Shown here: positions 46,397 to 59,200 of the stretch, one piece after another
How positions within the stretch are numbered: the stretch's first letter is position 1
Layout: each line of letters begins with the position of its first letter
Made by a program: the position numbers and the translations under genes
Notes under the pieces: generated by a model
Database searches by the model: none
What the model saw: the letters and a program-made list of their open reading frames with translations, nothing else
What the model was told of the DNA's origin: nothing
Source of the DNA: Stromatinia cepivora
Taxonomy: Eukaryota; Ascomycota; Leotiomycetes; Helotiales; Sclerotiniaceae
Assembly: GCA_014898415.1 (NCBI GenBank)
Contig: RCTD01000015.1
Span: forward strand, 806,001-870,000
Length of the DNA: 64,000 nucleotides
Direction of reading: 5' to 3'

Positions 46397-48113
46397 TTCG
46401 AAATTTCATAATGTAGATCTGAAACAAAATAAAATCGATTACCAATCGATATCCAGATTTATTGTTTGAAGTCAAAGTAGTTTTAAAATAATATCGATTT
46501 TTGGTAAATCCAGAATAATAATAATGAATTAATGAATATATATCCTTTTTTCTTTATATTTGTTTATTATTTCGATAACGAATCGATAATTATTGTAGGA
46601 GGGTATACTAATCTTATTAATTGATATTAATGAAATGTTTTTGTTGGGATCAGGGGTTCAATTTTATTCGATATATTTGTTTTATTGAATAATATTAATT
46701 TATACTCTGAAATCGATAAGATAGTATATTTTCGTTAGAGTATTATCGATCTTAAAGTTTACTTTGATAATTAGAATAGTATATCTCTTTTATTAAAGAT
46801 CCAGGATCATTAGAATAATTAAAGTTATTACTGGATTATAATATTTCCCTAATTATTATTTTATAAAGGATATATAAAGCAAATATAAATTAAATAATTA
46901 CTTTTATATTATCGATAAATATATAGATTGATACACTTTTTCGAATAATGGTTCAATTATTGGTAACGAAAGTATTGTAATTCCTGTTTTAGTAATTCTC
47001 CTTCGAAATTCCTTTATCTTTTTTTTTTCTATAAAAGAAGATTTGAAATATTGAAATTGTAATTATATATTATTAATTGATAATGAATTATTCTATTTTT
47101 GAGATTATCTATTTTAAAGAAGATTAAAAAAATAATTGGATTATATAAAAGGATTACCTTGTTTTCGATTATCGAATATATCGAAAAGATTTATTGTATA
47201 GTATATTTTATTTACATTCTTTAAATAATATACTTGCTTGATTAATTCGTTTTTGTTTTCTAATTATTAAAATAATTCCAAAATTCTTTTTATAATATAA
47301 AGGAATAGATCTACTAAAAGATATTTTTTCTAAATATTATTCATTTCTGATTCGATTTCTTTTTCTAAATTATCGAAATATATTACAAAGCTATTTATAC
47401 TTTATATAAATTATTGTTTAATATAAATTATTTATTATATAATCAAATATTGATAATTGCCTTTATCTAATATTATATTATATATATATTCCCTGAATTC
47501 TTTTTATAATATATTAAAGTTTATCATCCCATTTTTGTATTAATACCAAACTACAAAAAATTGTTTTTGGAAATATTGAATAATATAATCTATTTTCTTT
47601 TGATCTATCGAAAAATAATATCCATTGTTATTCCGAAATATAAATTTAATTTGAAAAAAGAAGTCTTTTGTTTCTATAATAATAAAACCTTTATAAAATA
47701 AAAGTTTTTGAAATTTCGAAGATCTTCTTTGAAGAATTGGAATAGAATTAAATATTGCCTCTCTATTATTAATAACTACTATCGATAAATTAATTGCCCT
47801 TTTTTGTATAAAACAAATAAAGATTTCTTTGATCTATTATTGATTTTCTGATCTAAAGATTTCGAACTTTTTTTGTATATTTTCGAATCTTTATACTAAT
47901 TCTACTTCAAATTATATAATGGATTAACAATTTAATATCGATATCTTATCTTTATTACCGTTTTAAATCCTCAATACATTTTCCCTTCGAATTTGCAAAA
48001 TATTTGAGCTGATCGATGAATCTAAAGTATTTCTTGTTCCCATCATGATTACTCGAAAGAATATCAACAATGATTAATTAACAAATTGCTTTTAAAAATA
48101 AAATAAAAAGAAT

Positions 48114-48404
48114 TATTAAAATCACAAATAACAAAAAATCAATTAATTCTAAAACAATTATAAAACTTTTTATTATTCTTTTCTAATTAAAAGAATCTCT
48201 TTCTTTTAAATCCAATAAAAAACGATATCAAAACAATAACAAACTATTGATCATATATTAGAGTTTAATGAATACAAAGATTTTATAAAGTTTTCTAATC
48301 AATTGATAATAGATCATCAATTATATATTTGTTTTTAATAATGAAACCACTTTTTTGTAGAAATGCCTAACTTTACTAACAACATCCTTCCAACAACCGT
48401 AACA
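48114..48404 (-). repeat. Gypsy B 5' LTR
   Basis: 291 bp; on the minus strand starts TGTTACGGTTGTTGGAAGG. Less damaged than the partner at its outer end (CCAACAACCGTAACA versus TTAACAATTATAATA). Followed on the plus strand by the target duplication GATTT. Confidence 0.85.
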
Positions 48405-48809
48405 GATTTATCATTTTAATCAATTTGATTTATATTATAAAGATTCTTTATTTAAATATTTCTAGTATTCGATTAATTAAAATTCTTTATTTGAATACTC
48501 TTCAATTCGATGATTTTGTATATACTAATGAATTCGTGAAATTTGAATTTATATTTATATATCGAATGATTAGATTATATAGATCGATTTAATTATTTGA
48601 ATCGATTTAATCAATTTGATTAATTTGGTCGATTTAAATTGATCAAATTAACCAAATTGATTTAAATAATCTAACTGATTATATTGATTGTATTAATCTT
48701 ATTATTCGGAATAAGTATAATATATATATATATGATTATATATATATAGGTCTTTATATTATAAAGTGATTAATAAGAGTATTTATTATTTAATAACAAT
48801 AATAATAAT
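48405..48809. repeat. Element A left LTR, second piece and adjacent sequence
   Basis: Continues the alignment with 63245-63412 (CAATTTGATTTATATTATAAAG; TTCAATTCGATGATTTTGTA). Past about 48560 the right copy is cut off by the Tc1 insertion, so the true LTR end is unknown; the similar segment at 12918-12966 suggests it may run to TTAATAACA near 48797. Contains a hairpin-prone tract at 48595-48665 built of AATTTGGTCGATTT and its complement. Last five bases ATAAT are the copia target duplication. Confidence 0.65.
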
Positions 48810-48975
48810 TGTTAACTTTTGGTGCAGGAAGTAGTAGTATTGTTGACTATGTAGGTTGAACTATAGATCTATTATTCTAGTAGGAGTAGAATTGAGGTTA
48901 TTCCCAAATATGGTCTGTGCACCATTATGATCACGTGACCTCAATTCTAATCCTATGATGGCCTCATTTCCAACA
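48810..48975 (-). repeat. Copia 3' LTR (lightly damaged)
   Basis: 166 bp. Compared with the 5' LTR at 61148-61313 I count 12 differences, 11 of which are G-to-A or C-to-T in the other copy. Contains GATCACGTGACC, which includes the palindrome CACGTG. Confidence 0.93.
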
Positions 48976-49155
48976 CTCCCCCATTGAGGATATCCTAACA
49001 TTTTCTTGAACCTTTCGAAAGCAATCCTTGCACAAGGCTTCGTCATTCCGTCGGCAACTATATCGTATATATTGATATAATTAATAACGATTTTCTCCTT
49101 TTCTATCAAATCCTTAATGAAATGATAACTGATATTTATATATTTGGATCATTTA
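48861..49155 (-). pseudogene. Copia polyprotein C-terminus (RNase H end)
   Basis: Encodes NISYHFIKDL-like sequence then YDIVADGMTKPCARIAFERF and KKMLG, the conserved C-terminal end of copia Pol (ADGLTK motif). It is strikingly free of RIP-type damage, unlike the rest of the element beyond 56202. The reading continues upstream across the gypsy C insertion point at 49156/56196. The frame reads past the polypurine tract into the LTR, so the C-terminus may have lost its stop. Confidence 0.88.
48976..48992 (-). other. Copia polypurine tract
   Basis: On the minus strand TATCCTCAATGGGGGAG directly abuts the TGTTGG start of the 3' LTR, the normal place of the plus-strand primer in LTR retrotransposons. 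Confidence 0.8.
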
Positions 49156-49437
49156 TGTCACGAATCGTGAACCACAGGAGACTAACCACATGATATCTCT
49201 TATCTCCTATATCAATTTATGAGTTGATTATCTGTGTGTATGTATTATGAATTATATGATTTAGTATGGTAAAATGGTAACCCTAATAACACTTATGTAT
49301 AACTCTATAGTTTATAAATAAGTATTTGTGTATATATATCTAATCGTTCTTTACAAACCATAATTCTTCAATTGTAAATTCTAAAGAATATAATTGATCC
49401 TGTTTATTCAACTCTATTACAATTCTTATATATTATA
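49156..49437 (+). repeat. Gypsy C 5' LTR
   Basis: 282 bp, starts TGTCACGAATCGTGAACCAC. Same length as the 3' LTR; differences are mainly C/T and G/A. Ends TATATTATA where the partner has GTGCGTCACA. Confidence 0.9.
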
Positions 49438-52260
49438 TTATCTATAATTCATTTACAAATATCCAGCTATTTGGTAACCTTCCAAATAATATTTCATTTT
49501 AATAATACCTTCTTAGATAAACTTTTACAAATATTATATCTAAAAGAAAAAGATTTATTCTGATCTAATCGATGAAGATATAAATATTTTTAGAAATATA
49601 TTATCACTTTCATAATGTAACAAACTCTTCCCTTTATACACTCTAAATCTTCAAAAGTATATTCTAAAGAACCCTTTCCTTCTCCTCAATTATTTCAATA
49701 ACCCTTTGAAGAAAATATAAATATAGGATTGAATAACATTATTATTGAAAGAAAGAAAACTGATAAAAAGAAGATTCCAATATATGAAGCTAATGTTTTC
49801 AGCGGTTCAATTATTCCTTCCGAATTACCATTACAATTATAAGATCTCTATATAATAGTTATAAATTTGAAGGAGGAGAATCGACAATTGAAAGCTATAG
49901 TGATGATAAGCTCTGCAATAATGCAATCTCCTTTTAAGCCCCAAATGATGCTTATATAGATATCCAAATCAATAATAGTACCTGGGATTCCTTTTATTCT
50001 TTTAATCGAAATTCAAGGACCTTTATCCAAACAAACCCGAAGATCCTGAAATCAAAGGAAGAAAATTTCGATCAGACAATTTGATTATCCAGGGCCCTCC
50101 AAAGATTTTCCTTTCCTTTCAGGAAGTGACAATCTATTTAATAATCAAGGGTCCTATTACTCAAGAAGTCGATCTAATCGATCAAGATTATATTCCTACA
50201 TCAATCACAACTCGCAGCAAAATATATATATATTAAAACTTACAAATCTTATTATTAAATTTAGCAATAATATTAAATTTAAAACTAATTTGTAATAATT
50301 ATTGATTATAGAACGATTCGAGCTGTATGTTATATCATTAAGAATGAAATACAACACTGTATATATATAATCGATCAAACCGAATCGAAAGTATAAATAT
50401 ATTATTATATTTTTTATATATAAATACCCCGATTCACAATACTCGAATTAATCGAACAATTTGCAATGATCTATTAGAATCCGGTCGAAATCAATAATGC
50501 TCGCTTTCAATATGAGATATAGGTTATGTTTAATACGATTTGATATAACAACTTCCTAAAATGGTATAGAAAGTTCAGATTATTTGTTACCCAAATAGAA
50601 ATTATTAATGATAAAATCCTATTCAAGGATCTCGAATGGAAGATTTCCGATTTTCTTTTGTAAATAATAATAATATCTATTAAGGATTGTAAGATTACAG
50701 AAGAACTTATAAATATACTTACTAAAATAAATCAAAACGAAGTTTCATTACAAAAACGAAATCGATATTGTATTGATCGAGAAGCTTTTGTAACTATTTA
50801 TAAATCAACAACTATTACGAATCCCTTGTAACTCTTTTAGAGTTCTAATAATTCCAATTTTGGAACCTTCACATTCCCGAAACCATTTCTACCCCAAAAT
50901 ACCCCTCCCGGATACATTGGTTTTGCTATATCCAATAATTATTCAAACTTCAAATGCTCATCGCCCTCTCCCTCTCTTAAAGTAATATATATATCGATGC
51001 CTTATATTGATAACCTCAATAAGATTGAAACAATACAAAAAGAAACAAAAGAATTCAAAGAATATCGGAATACCGAAAAAGATTTCAACCCAAAAACTAT
51101 AATTGAAGTTATACAGAATACCTATTTAAAAGAAAAAAAGCGTTTAAAATTAAACATTTAGATTCCATCTTTATTTTAAACGTTATATAGAATATAAGAT
51201 TTTTTAATCTAACCAAACTTATAAAAGGAGAAACATTTATCCTCCCCTACAATCTTTCAAAAAATAATTATATTTATCAATCAAAAACATTCATTAACTC
51301 TAAAACAAATAGATTCGTTTTTATTAATACTATATTCCTTATTTGTTTATTTCCTATATTTAAATTTAGAATTATATTACTTAAAACTTCAATTGAAATT
51401 AAAGAATATAATAATGTACAAGGCTATATTATTACCTATTTCATATTCCTTAATTTAACGATCAATAATTATAAACAATCTTTTATCCCTTTCCTTATTA
51501 CTGAATTAAAGAGTTATAATATTATTTTAGATAGACTTTGATTATCAAAGATTCAAACGAAGTTCAATTACTTTAATAAATATCTTAAATAATCTAAAGA
51601 AAAACTCTATATTATTTTCTATTCGAATAATCTCCTTATTATTCAATCATCCTTTTGCAAATAGAAAATCGATCGATTAACCCAACAAAATATTAATCAA
51701 CAAAATAATCAACTCGAAGAATATTGGAATCGAAAAGATTCATAATTAAACAAATCAATCATAATTGATAATATATAATAAGAACCTTCAAATATAAATA
51801 CAATACAGATTTTTGTTGAAAAGGAAAAGGTCCTGATTCTTTTCAAATTCAATTTATCTCCTTCCCAATCAATTACATTACTATTACAGATCTACAAATA
51901 CCTCCTTTGTATATTACCCGAAATCCTCGATCTATATACACTCAAACCCGATAAATTTCAATTAGAATATAAAAGAAATAAATAAACTGAATTTTTTATC
52001 ATTATTTTAAAAGAATTCGATAATATAATAGATTTCTGATAAAACAAATAATATATAAAAAAGAGAAAACTGATTGCCCTAATCGAATTCAAGAATACAA
52101 AAGTTCGAAAGAAACTCAATCGAACATTAGCTGAAATCAATTCAGAATCTGAAATACCATTTGAATATCGACAATATCATCAAGTCTTTTCCAAATATGA
52201 ATCAAATATCTTGCTTTCTAACCAATCTTATAATTATAAAATTATATTGAAAACGAAAAA

Positions 52261-55230
52261 GAACAAACCTTACATTACAATCCGTTTTACAAGATATCCC
52301 TAAAACAATTGGAAATCGTTAAAGAATATATTATAAATAATTTCAACAAAGGTTTTATTAAACCCAATCAAGTTCCTTATACTGCATTTATTCTATTCAT
52401 CAAGAAACCCAATAATAATTTGAAGTTCTATATAGACTTTAGATTATTGAATTCCTTAATACATAAGAATCAATATCCCCTCCCTTTGATCAACGAAATA
52501 CTTTCTCGGTTTTCCAATACTAAAGTTTTTACCAAACTCAATATTCGTTAAGCTTTTCATTATATAAAAATGGATCCTATTTCGAAAAAGTATACTACCT
52601 TCCGAACCCGATACAGATCATACAAATACAAGATCGTATCATTCGAATTAATAAATAATCCTGTAATCTATTAACATTATATAAATAATATTCTATTCGA
52701 TTATTTAAACATTTTCTGTATAATATACCTTAACGATATTCTAATCTATTCTGAAAACGAAGAAAAGCATTAAATTTATATTAAACTAATTTTCGAATGA
52801 TTAGAAACTACTGGCCTACAAACGGATCTCAAGAAATACGAATTCAATATTATATATACCAAATACTTGGGCTTTATCATTTCTATTAAAAAAGTAAAGG
52901 TGAATCTTGAAAAGATTAAGATAATTGAGAATTGGATCTTTCCAATAATAATAAAAAGGATTCAATCATTCTTTGGTTTTTGCAATTTTTATCGATAATT
53001 CATTAAAGATTATAATATAATAATGAAACCTTTCAACAAACTTATTAAAACAAATGTTAAATTTATATTCAATGAAATATACCAAAACGTATTCAATATC
53101 TTGAAGAAAAAGTTTATCTCCACTTTACTCCTACAATACTATAATCACCGACTCTCTTATATACTCGAAACAAATACATCCGATAGGATAATTGCTAATA
53201 TATTATCACAACAATATAATGAAGATTGGTTTTCCATAATTTATTTCTCCAAAACCATAATTATCGCTGAATTGAACTACAAAATTCATAATAAGGAAAT
53301 GCTATCAATCATTCGATCTTTCAATTATTAAAGAACAGAATTTGCTGGTTCACTATATAAAATCAAGGTTTATACCGATTATAAAACCCTTGAATATTTC
53401 ATAACTACCAAAACTCTCAATACCCGACAAACTTGTTGAGCAGAAGTTCTAATCGATTATAACTTCATTATTATATACTGCCCTGAAAAAGATAACCCTT
53501 TTGTCAATACTTTAACCCATTAAATCGACAAATTGGACCTTTAGAATTATATCAAAAAGAAGAATCGCCTCCAATAGTTTATTAAAAACAACCAAATTGA
53601 TACTGAAATTATAAGAAAAGCCTTACGAAAATATCACTCAAACGAAACAGCGATTATTAATATCGATTTGAATGAAATCGTTCCTTGATTTAATTTAATT
53701 AATTATATTATCGAAGCAAATAAAACTATAGATAATTTGTTAACATTCAAAATGTAAACTATTCAAGGTTACAAATATATATTATTCCAAAATGACCTTT
53801 TGCTTTATAATGATCGCCTAATAATATCTGATATCGATAATCTTCGAATTTACTTGATTTGTAAAACCTATAATTCCGTTTCCATTGTTCATTTTGATAT
53901 AAGTAAAATCTATCTTTTATTATCTCAATAATACTATTGATCCAGAATGTACAATATTGTAGTCAGATATATATACAATTGTTATATTTGTAAATATAGT
54001 TCTATTCTATATAATTGTATCCCCGATTTATTATATCCATTTCCGATTCTTAATCGAATATAGCAATATATCATTATAGATTATTATAGTTTTAATAAAG
54101 ATAAATATAGATATAATAATATTTTAATTATTATTAATCAATTGATAAAACAAATTATCTCTATACCTTATTACAAATCAATCGATACTCAAATTCAAAT
54201 ATAATTATATCTCTATTATATATATCGATATTATAATCCCTTTGATACTATAATATCAGATCGCAGTTTTCAATTTATATTACAATTCTAAAAGGAATTC
54301 AGCCAAATCCTAAAAACTAATCTCAAACTATCCATTACTCATCATTCCCAAATCGATAATCAAATTAAGATCTATAATCAATACCTTCAATAATGGTTAA
54401 AATTGTTTATTAATTATTATCAAAACGATTGATCAGAATTCCTATCTATAATAGATTATGCGCAATTTACTTTTCCACATGACTCTTTAGAAGGGTTTAT
54501 ACCCTACGAAACCCTATACAGGTATGCACCGAAACGTATATGAGAATGGAAGAAAGACACTGGTAAATCAACAAACGATATAAATATACATAATACTTAT
54601 ATATATATAGAATACAATAGATTAACTTTTGTACAAACAAAAAAAGGCCTATTATATATCCAAGCCAAAATATCGAAATCCATAAATACTTATTAATATA
54701 AAATTAATTTCGATATCGGAGATTATATATAACTCAATATAAAGAGTTATTCTACTCAAAAATCATCCAAAAAACTGGATTTTCCAATTTAAAGAAGATT
54801 CAAAATCATTGATCGATTTGGAAGCTCTTTCAAACTCAAACTCTTAATTACAATGAAAATTCATTCTATTTTTCCTCCAGACCGATTATATAAAATATAT
54901 AACGATCCTTTTTTTGATTAGATACTCGAACCACCTCTGTTTATTAATATAACTGGCGATTCAAAATGGAAAGTGAAAAAGATTCTAACAATAAAGAAAG
55001 CATGAAAAACTCTATTATATAGAGTCTCATAGCTTAATAACGATACCGATCTTATTTGGTATCCTGTTTTTGATCTTAAAACATCATTATATCTCCTATG
55101 CGATTTTCATCTGATCAATTCAATATTGTTTGGTCCTTCTAATCAATTAATTGATTGGATAAAGCTTTATAAAAGCGGAGAGGATAATTATAATTATATA
55201 GATAACGATTTATCTATGAAATTAAGGGAA
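52261..55230 (+). pseudogene. Gypsy C Pol: RT, RNase H, integrase, chromodomain
   Basis: One frame interrupted by stops. RT: KPNQVPYTAFILFIKKP, LKFYIDFRLLNSLIHKNQYP, YLNDILIYS (YLDD motif with D changed to N, a GAT-to-AAT change) and FGFCNFYR. RNase H: ILETNTSDRIIANILSQQ, YTDYKTLEYFITTKTLN. Integrase: IIIDYYSFNKD near 54080, SDRSFQF near 54260, and a GFIPYETLYRY segment near 54495. Chromodomain: WKVKKILTIKKA, YRVS.LN and WYPVFDLKTS near 54970-55090. The catalytic Asp change and stops make it inactive. Confidence 0.9.
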
Positions 55231-55494
55231 AGAAAAGTGTTTTTCAATATAGCAGATTAGATGTTATGATTTTATAATGGTGTGTGTATATATAATCATG
55301 AAAGGATCGAAAACCTATACAAATTCGAAAGAATTTGATTGTATATATATATAACCCGAGCTTTATACAACAGACGAACTATTACTATTAAGATAATACA
55401 AAGGCAATATATTTCAAAAACTTATGTTTATAATCATTTCAAAAATCATACAAAAGGAAACTTGAATATAATAAAACGAAATATAACGTTACCC

Positions 55495-55830
55495 CTATCG
55501 ATTTCGTTCAATTTGGTCGATTTGATCAATTTGATCAATTAATTTGATTGATTTCGGAATTGACCATATTAACCATCCATCATTACTATACTATAATTCA
55601 ATCTCCTTCTCTTTTTTATTAAAGCTTTTTCCTTTCAAAGGTTCCCCAAATCAAGGAGAATACGAATCAATATTAATTTAACCAATTGATGAACAATTTA
55701 ATCGATTTGATTAATTCATTTATTATTTTGATCAATTTGATCGATTAATTTGGTCAATTTGATTAATTTCCAGTAAATTGATCAAATCAACCAAAATGAT
55801 CAATCTAATTGATTTAAAGCTTATAAATCT
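55495..55830. repeat. Gypsy C 3' UTR with TTGATC-rich palindromic tract
   Basis: Repeated GATTTGATCAATTTGATCAATTAATTTGG-type words and their complements occur between the Pol end and the 3' LTR. Related words are at 48595-48665 in element A. Possible hairpins; no coding evidence. Confidence 0.6.
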
Positions 55831-55914
55831 TCACAAAACCTGGTTTCCGATGAAATAGTAATGGAACAGAGGAATGAAACGCTTAAAGGCAAGCTTTTCC
55901 GAAGGGGAGAGTAG

Positions 55915-56196
55915 TATCACGAATCGTAAACTATAAGAGATTAATTATATAATACCTCTTATCTCCTATATCAATTTATAAACTAATTATCTGTACATAT
56001 ACATTACGAATCATACAATTTAATATAATAAAATAGTAACCCTAATAACGTTTATACATAATTCTATAGCCTACAAATAAGTATTTGTATATATATATCT
56101 AGTCGTTCCTTATGAACCATAGTTCTTCAATTGTAGATTCTAAAGAACATAATTGACCCTGTTTATTCAGCTCTACTACAGCTCTTGTGCGTCACA
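55915..56196 (+). repeat. Gypsy C 3' LTR
   Basis: 282 bp, starts TATCACGAATCGTAAAC (TG decayed to TA) and ends CTCTTGTGCGTCACA. Immediately followed by target duplication ATTTA. Confidence 0.9.
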
Positions 56197-56201
56197 ATTT
56201 A

Positions 56202-59200
56202 TACAAATATAGATTCTTGGTTAAAGCTAAAATGCTTTGATTATCATCAAGTATTTGAACTATATCTTTATTCTTTTTAATATAATTTAATCTAAATAAA
56301 TCTTTAAATATTTATATAATCCATCTCTTTTGTTTAATGAATATTATTATCACAATATATTCTGATTCTGCATTAAAAGTAACCACAAATATTTGTTTCT
56401 TGTTAATCCATAATATAAAGCCTTTATAGAATATCACAGCTTTTTCTAAAACACTTTTTAATTATATTTATTATTAATCTAATCTATATTTATATATATT
56501 TTTATTATATTATCAAATATATTATATTCTTTGTAAATATCAGATTATACTCCTTTTAACCTGAACCATAACTTCTATTTGATTGTTGATCATAGATATC
56601 ATATCAGATTCTTCAAAGCTATAATATAATGTTTTGCTGATTTTGTTATAAATTATGAAAATCTTCCAATTAAGAATACTATATCTAATCGAATATATAC
56701 TATTGAATGAATTACATTTCCTATTCGTTATTAATATTCGTTTATATATATTAATTCATTGTTATCAATTATTGATTGAAAATAGATATAACCCATTATT
56801 AATAGTTTCTTGATTTGATATTGTTTATATATAATATTATATTTAATTAATATAATATCGAAATATTCTTTTTGATTTATAATTAATATATATACTTTTC
56901 TATCGCAAATAATTTTAATATTTAGGATTTTACTAATCTCCTCTAGATTCTTGATATTAAAATAAGTTAATAACTTTTCATTGAATCAAATGATTTATAA
57001 TGATATATATAATACAATAACGATATCATCGATATATATCAATAATATTATACCACAATCTTTGAATATATACAAATATAAATCTATTAAATTTTATATA
57101 AAGTTTATATCTAAAAGCTTTTTCTTTAATAATAAACTTTAATCCCTTTCAATTTGCTTTAAATCATATAGACTTTGTAAAACTTGTAATATATATCCCT
57201 TTTCGATTTAATATTTTAAAATAATTCGAAATAGATCTTTTCCTTTAAATATAATTCAATAAAAGTATTTTTAATATCGAAATATAAATATTCCAAATTT
57301 TCCTTTACAATAATAATTAAGAATAATTTGAATATATTTAATTTCATTATTGATATAAATATTTCATTGTAATCTTTTCCTAATATCTAATTAAACTTTC
57401 GAGTTATTAATTTTATCTTAAATTATTCTATTTTGTTATTTTTGATCTTAATTATAAATATTTATTTCATCGAAACCAAATTATTTTCTTTAAAAAGTAT
57501 ATATTCTTTTCAAGTATTATTTTGAATCAAAAATATAATTTCTTTTTGAATAACTTCCTTTTATTTTTCAGAATATTCTTGATTTGATATTGTTTCTTTA
57601 TAAATTCTTGGTATTTTGATTCTCAAAATTTCTTTGATTGAATATATTATATTTTCTGTATTGTTTATATTTATCAATGAAATTATAAAATCTGAAATGA
57701 TCTTGTCTTTGATATAAGGATCTATTTTATAAATGATTGGGATTATAATTATAATATATTTTATATTTTCTTGAATTTTGATTTATATAGATATTATAAT
57801 TAATATTCTTATAATTTTGCTTTTTTATTCTTTTTTAGAATTTTATTTTCTATCTTTTTTCTGTTTTCATATTAGATATTTTGAAGGTTCGTTTTTAAAA
57901 TTTATTATATTCTTTTATTTGATTTTAAATAATTATAGATTTACTTTATTTTCTGATTTTATTAAAATAAATTTATTAATAAAATTTAAAATAATCTTAA
58001 ATTTTATTTTTGATAGAGATTCAGGATTTGCAAAAGTTGATTCTTGAATTAGAACTTTTGGAATAATGAATTCGATATTTGAAATATTTTTAGAAAAAGA
58101 TTTTTGATTTGTTTTTTAGATATTATTATTTTTATATATTGATATTGATATATTTAATTCATTTGATTTCAATTTGATAATTAAGATATTTGGTATAATT
58201 ATTGAATTTGATATAATATCTATTAAAGAGAATATTTAGAATAAAAATAATATAAGTATTGTATTTAATATTAAAGATGGAAAAGATATTAAGAATAAAA
58301 AGATACTTTGTTTATTATTGATTTATTATAAAATCTTTGATTTGGTTTTATATTCTTTTTTTTTGTAGGTTTGATTTATAATTTCTTAATTTAAAATCTA
58401 AATCTTTTTTTTGATAAGATTTATTTATAATTATTTTGTTTGATCGAAATATATAATCTAATTTTGAAGAATATATTTTGATATATTTGTTTATAACTTT
58501 TGAGTATTTTAGGAATATATTGATTCTTGAAATATTTTGTAATTTATTATATCTTTATTTTTTCGGAATAGTTTTGAGATTGATATAAATATAATATTTG
58601 TTTTTTTAAATTTTGTATATCTTTATATTTGATATTATATTTATAAAAGTTTTTATAAAAGATTGATTTATTCTATTTATATTAGAATCAATATTAATAT
58701 AATTTTTGATATAAGTATTATACTTTATAATTTTATTTTAAAATTTTAATGATAATTCAGTTTTTTTTAGTATTATTTTTATATTTATTTTTGTAATCCT
58801 TATATTTTGTTTTGTAGATCTGTTTTGATATAAGGAGATAATTATTATAATTTCGGATTGTATATTTAATGATTATTTATAAATAATTTATAAGAATTCT
58901 AATATATTGTTAATTTTGATTATAATAATCTTTTCTTTAATAATTAATTCTATTTCCTTTTTTCAAGTTTTTAATATTTGAATTGTATTATCTTTTTGTT
59001 TAAATAATATAATCCAATTTATTCTTATATAATTGTTAATGATCAATATGAAATAACGATTCCTTTAAATTGATTTTGGGAATGATTTTGCAATATCGAA
59101 ATATATAAATTCGAGTTTCTTTGATTTATATAGATTCAATTATTTCGGAATATAATTGATTATTTTGATAAATATATATATTTTGTAAATATTTAATTCA

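Larger units (their letters stand above)
40417..48404 (-). mobile_element. Ty3/gypsy chromovirus B (RIP-damaged, full length)
   Basis: 7988 bp on the minus strand with 291-bp LTRs at 40417-40707 and 48114-48404 and a 5-bp target duplication GATTT (40412-40416 and 48405-48409). Minus-strand landmarks, right to left: a frame at 46396-46145 ending AIKYYIDLEPGSIPF (the DHAIDLEPG.P motif before reverse transcriptase), RT/RNase H region to about 44000 with a FWTS..F-like and YTDHKNLEYF-like path damaged by stops, and a chromodomain at about 42835-42640 (EYEVEKILIYRKKG, MQYLV.WKDY). Stops are consistent with C-to-T and G-to-A changes. The RT/RNase H region is split by a 529-bp insertion. It inserted into the left LTR of element A. 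Confidence 0.85.
49156..56196 (+). mobile_element. Ty3/gypsy chromovirus C (full length, RIP-damaged)
   Basis: 7041 bp on the plus strand, flanked by target duplication ATTTA (49151-49155 and 56197-56201), with 282-bp LTRs at 49156-49437 and 55915-56196. Gag-like region about 49700-50900; protease end near 51540 (KSYNIILDRL), RT about 52280-52800, RNase H about 53000-53540, integrase about 53700-54650 and a chromodomain near 54880-55200. All Pol pieces are in one frame with stops at positions explained by C-to-T or G-to-A. A purine-rich tract (GAAGGGGAGAGTAG) abuts the 3' LTR. It lies inside the RNase H coding region of the copia element and is among the youngest insertions. Confidence 0.93.

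Noticed and set aside
40417..48404. Mitochondrial DNA origin for the AT-rich block
   Set aside because: Composition alone would suggest it, but retroelement Pol motifs, LTR pairs and target duplications explain the block.
57778..58047. Plus ORF rich in Ile/Phe/Leu in the copia region
   Set aside because: Copia is coded on the minus strand; the hydrophobic look comes from T-rich codons, not from a membrane protein.
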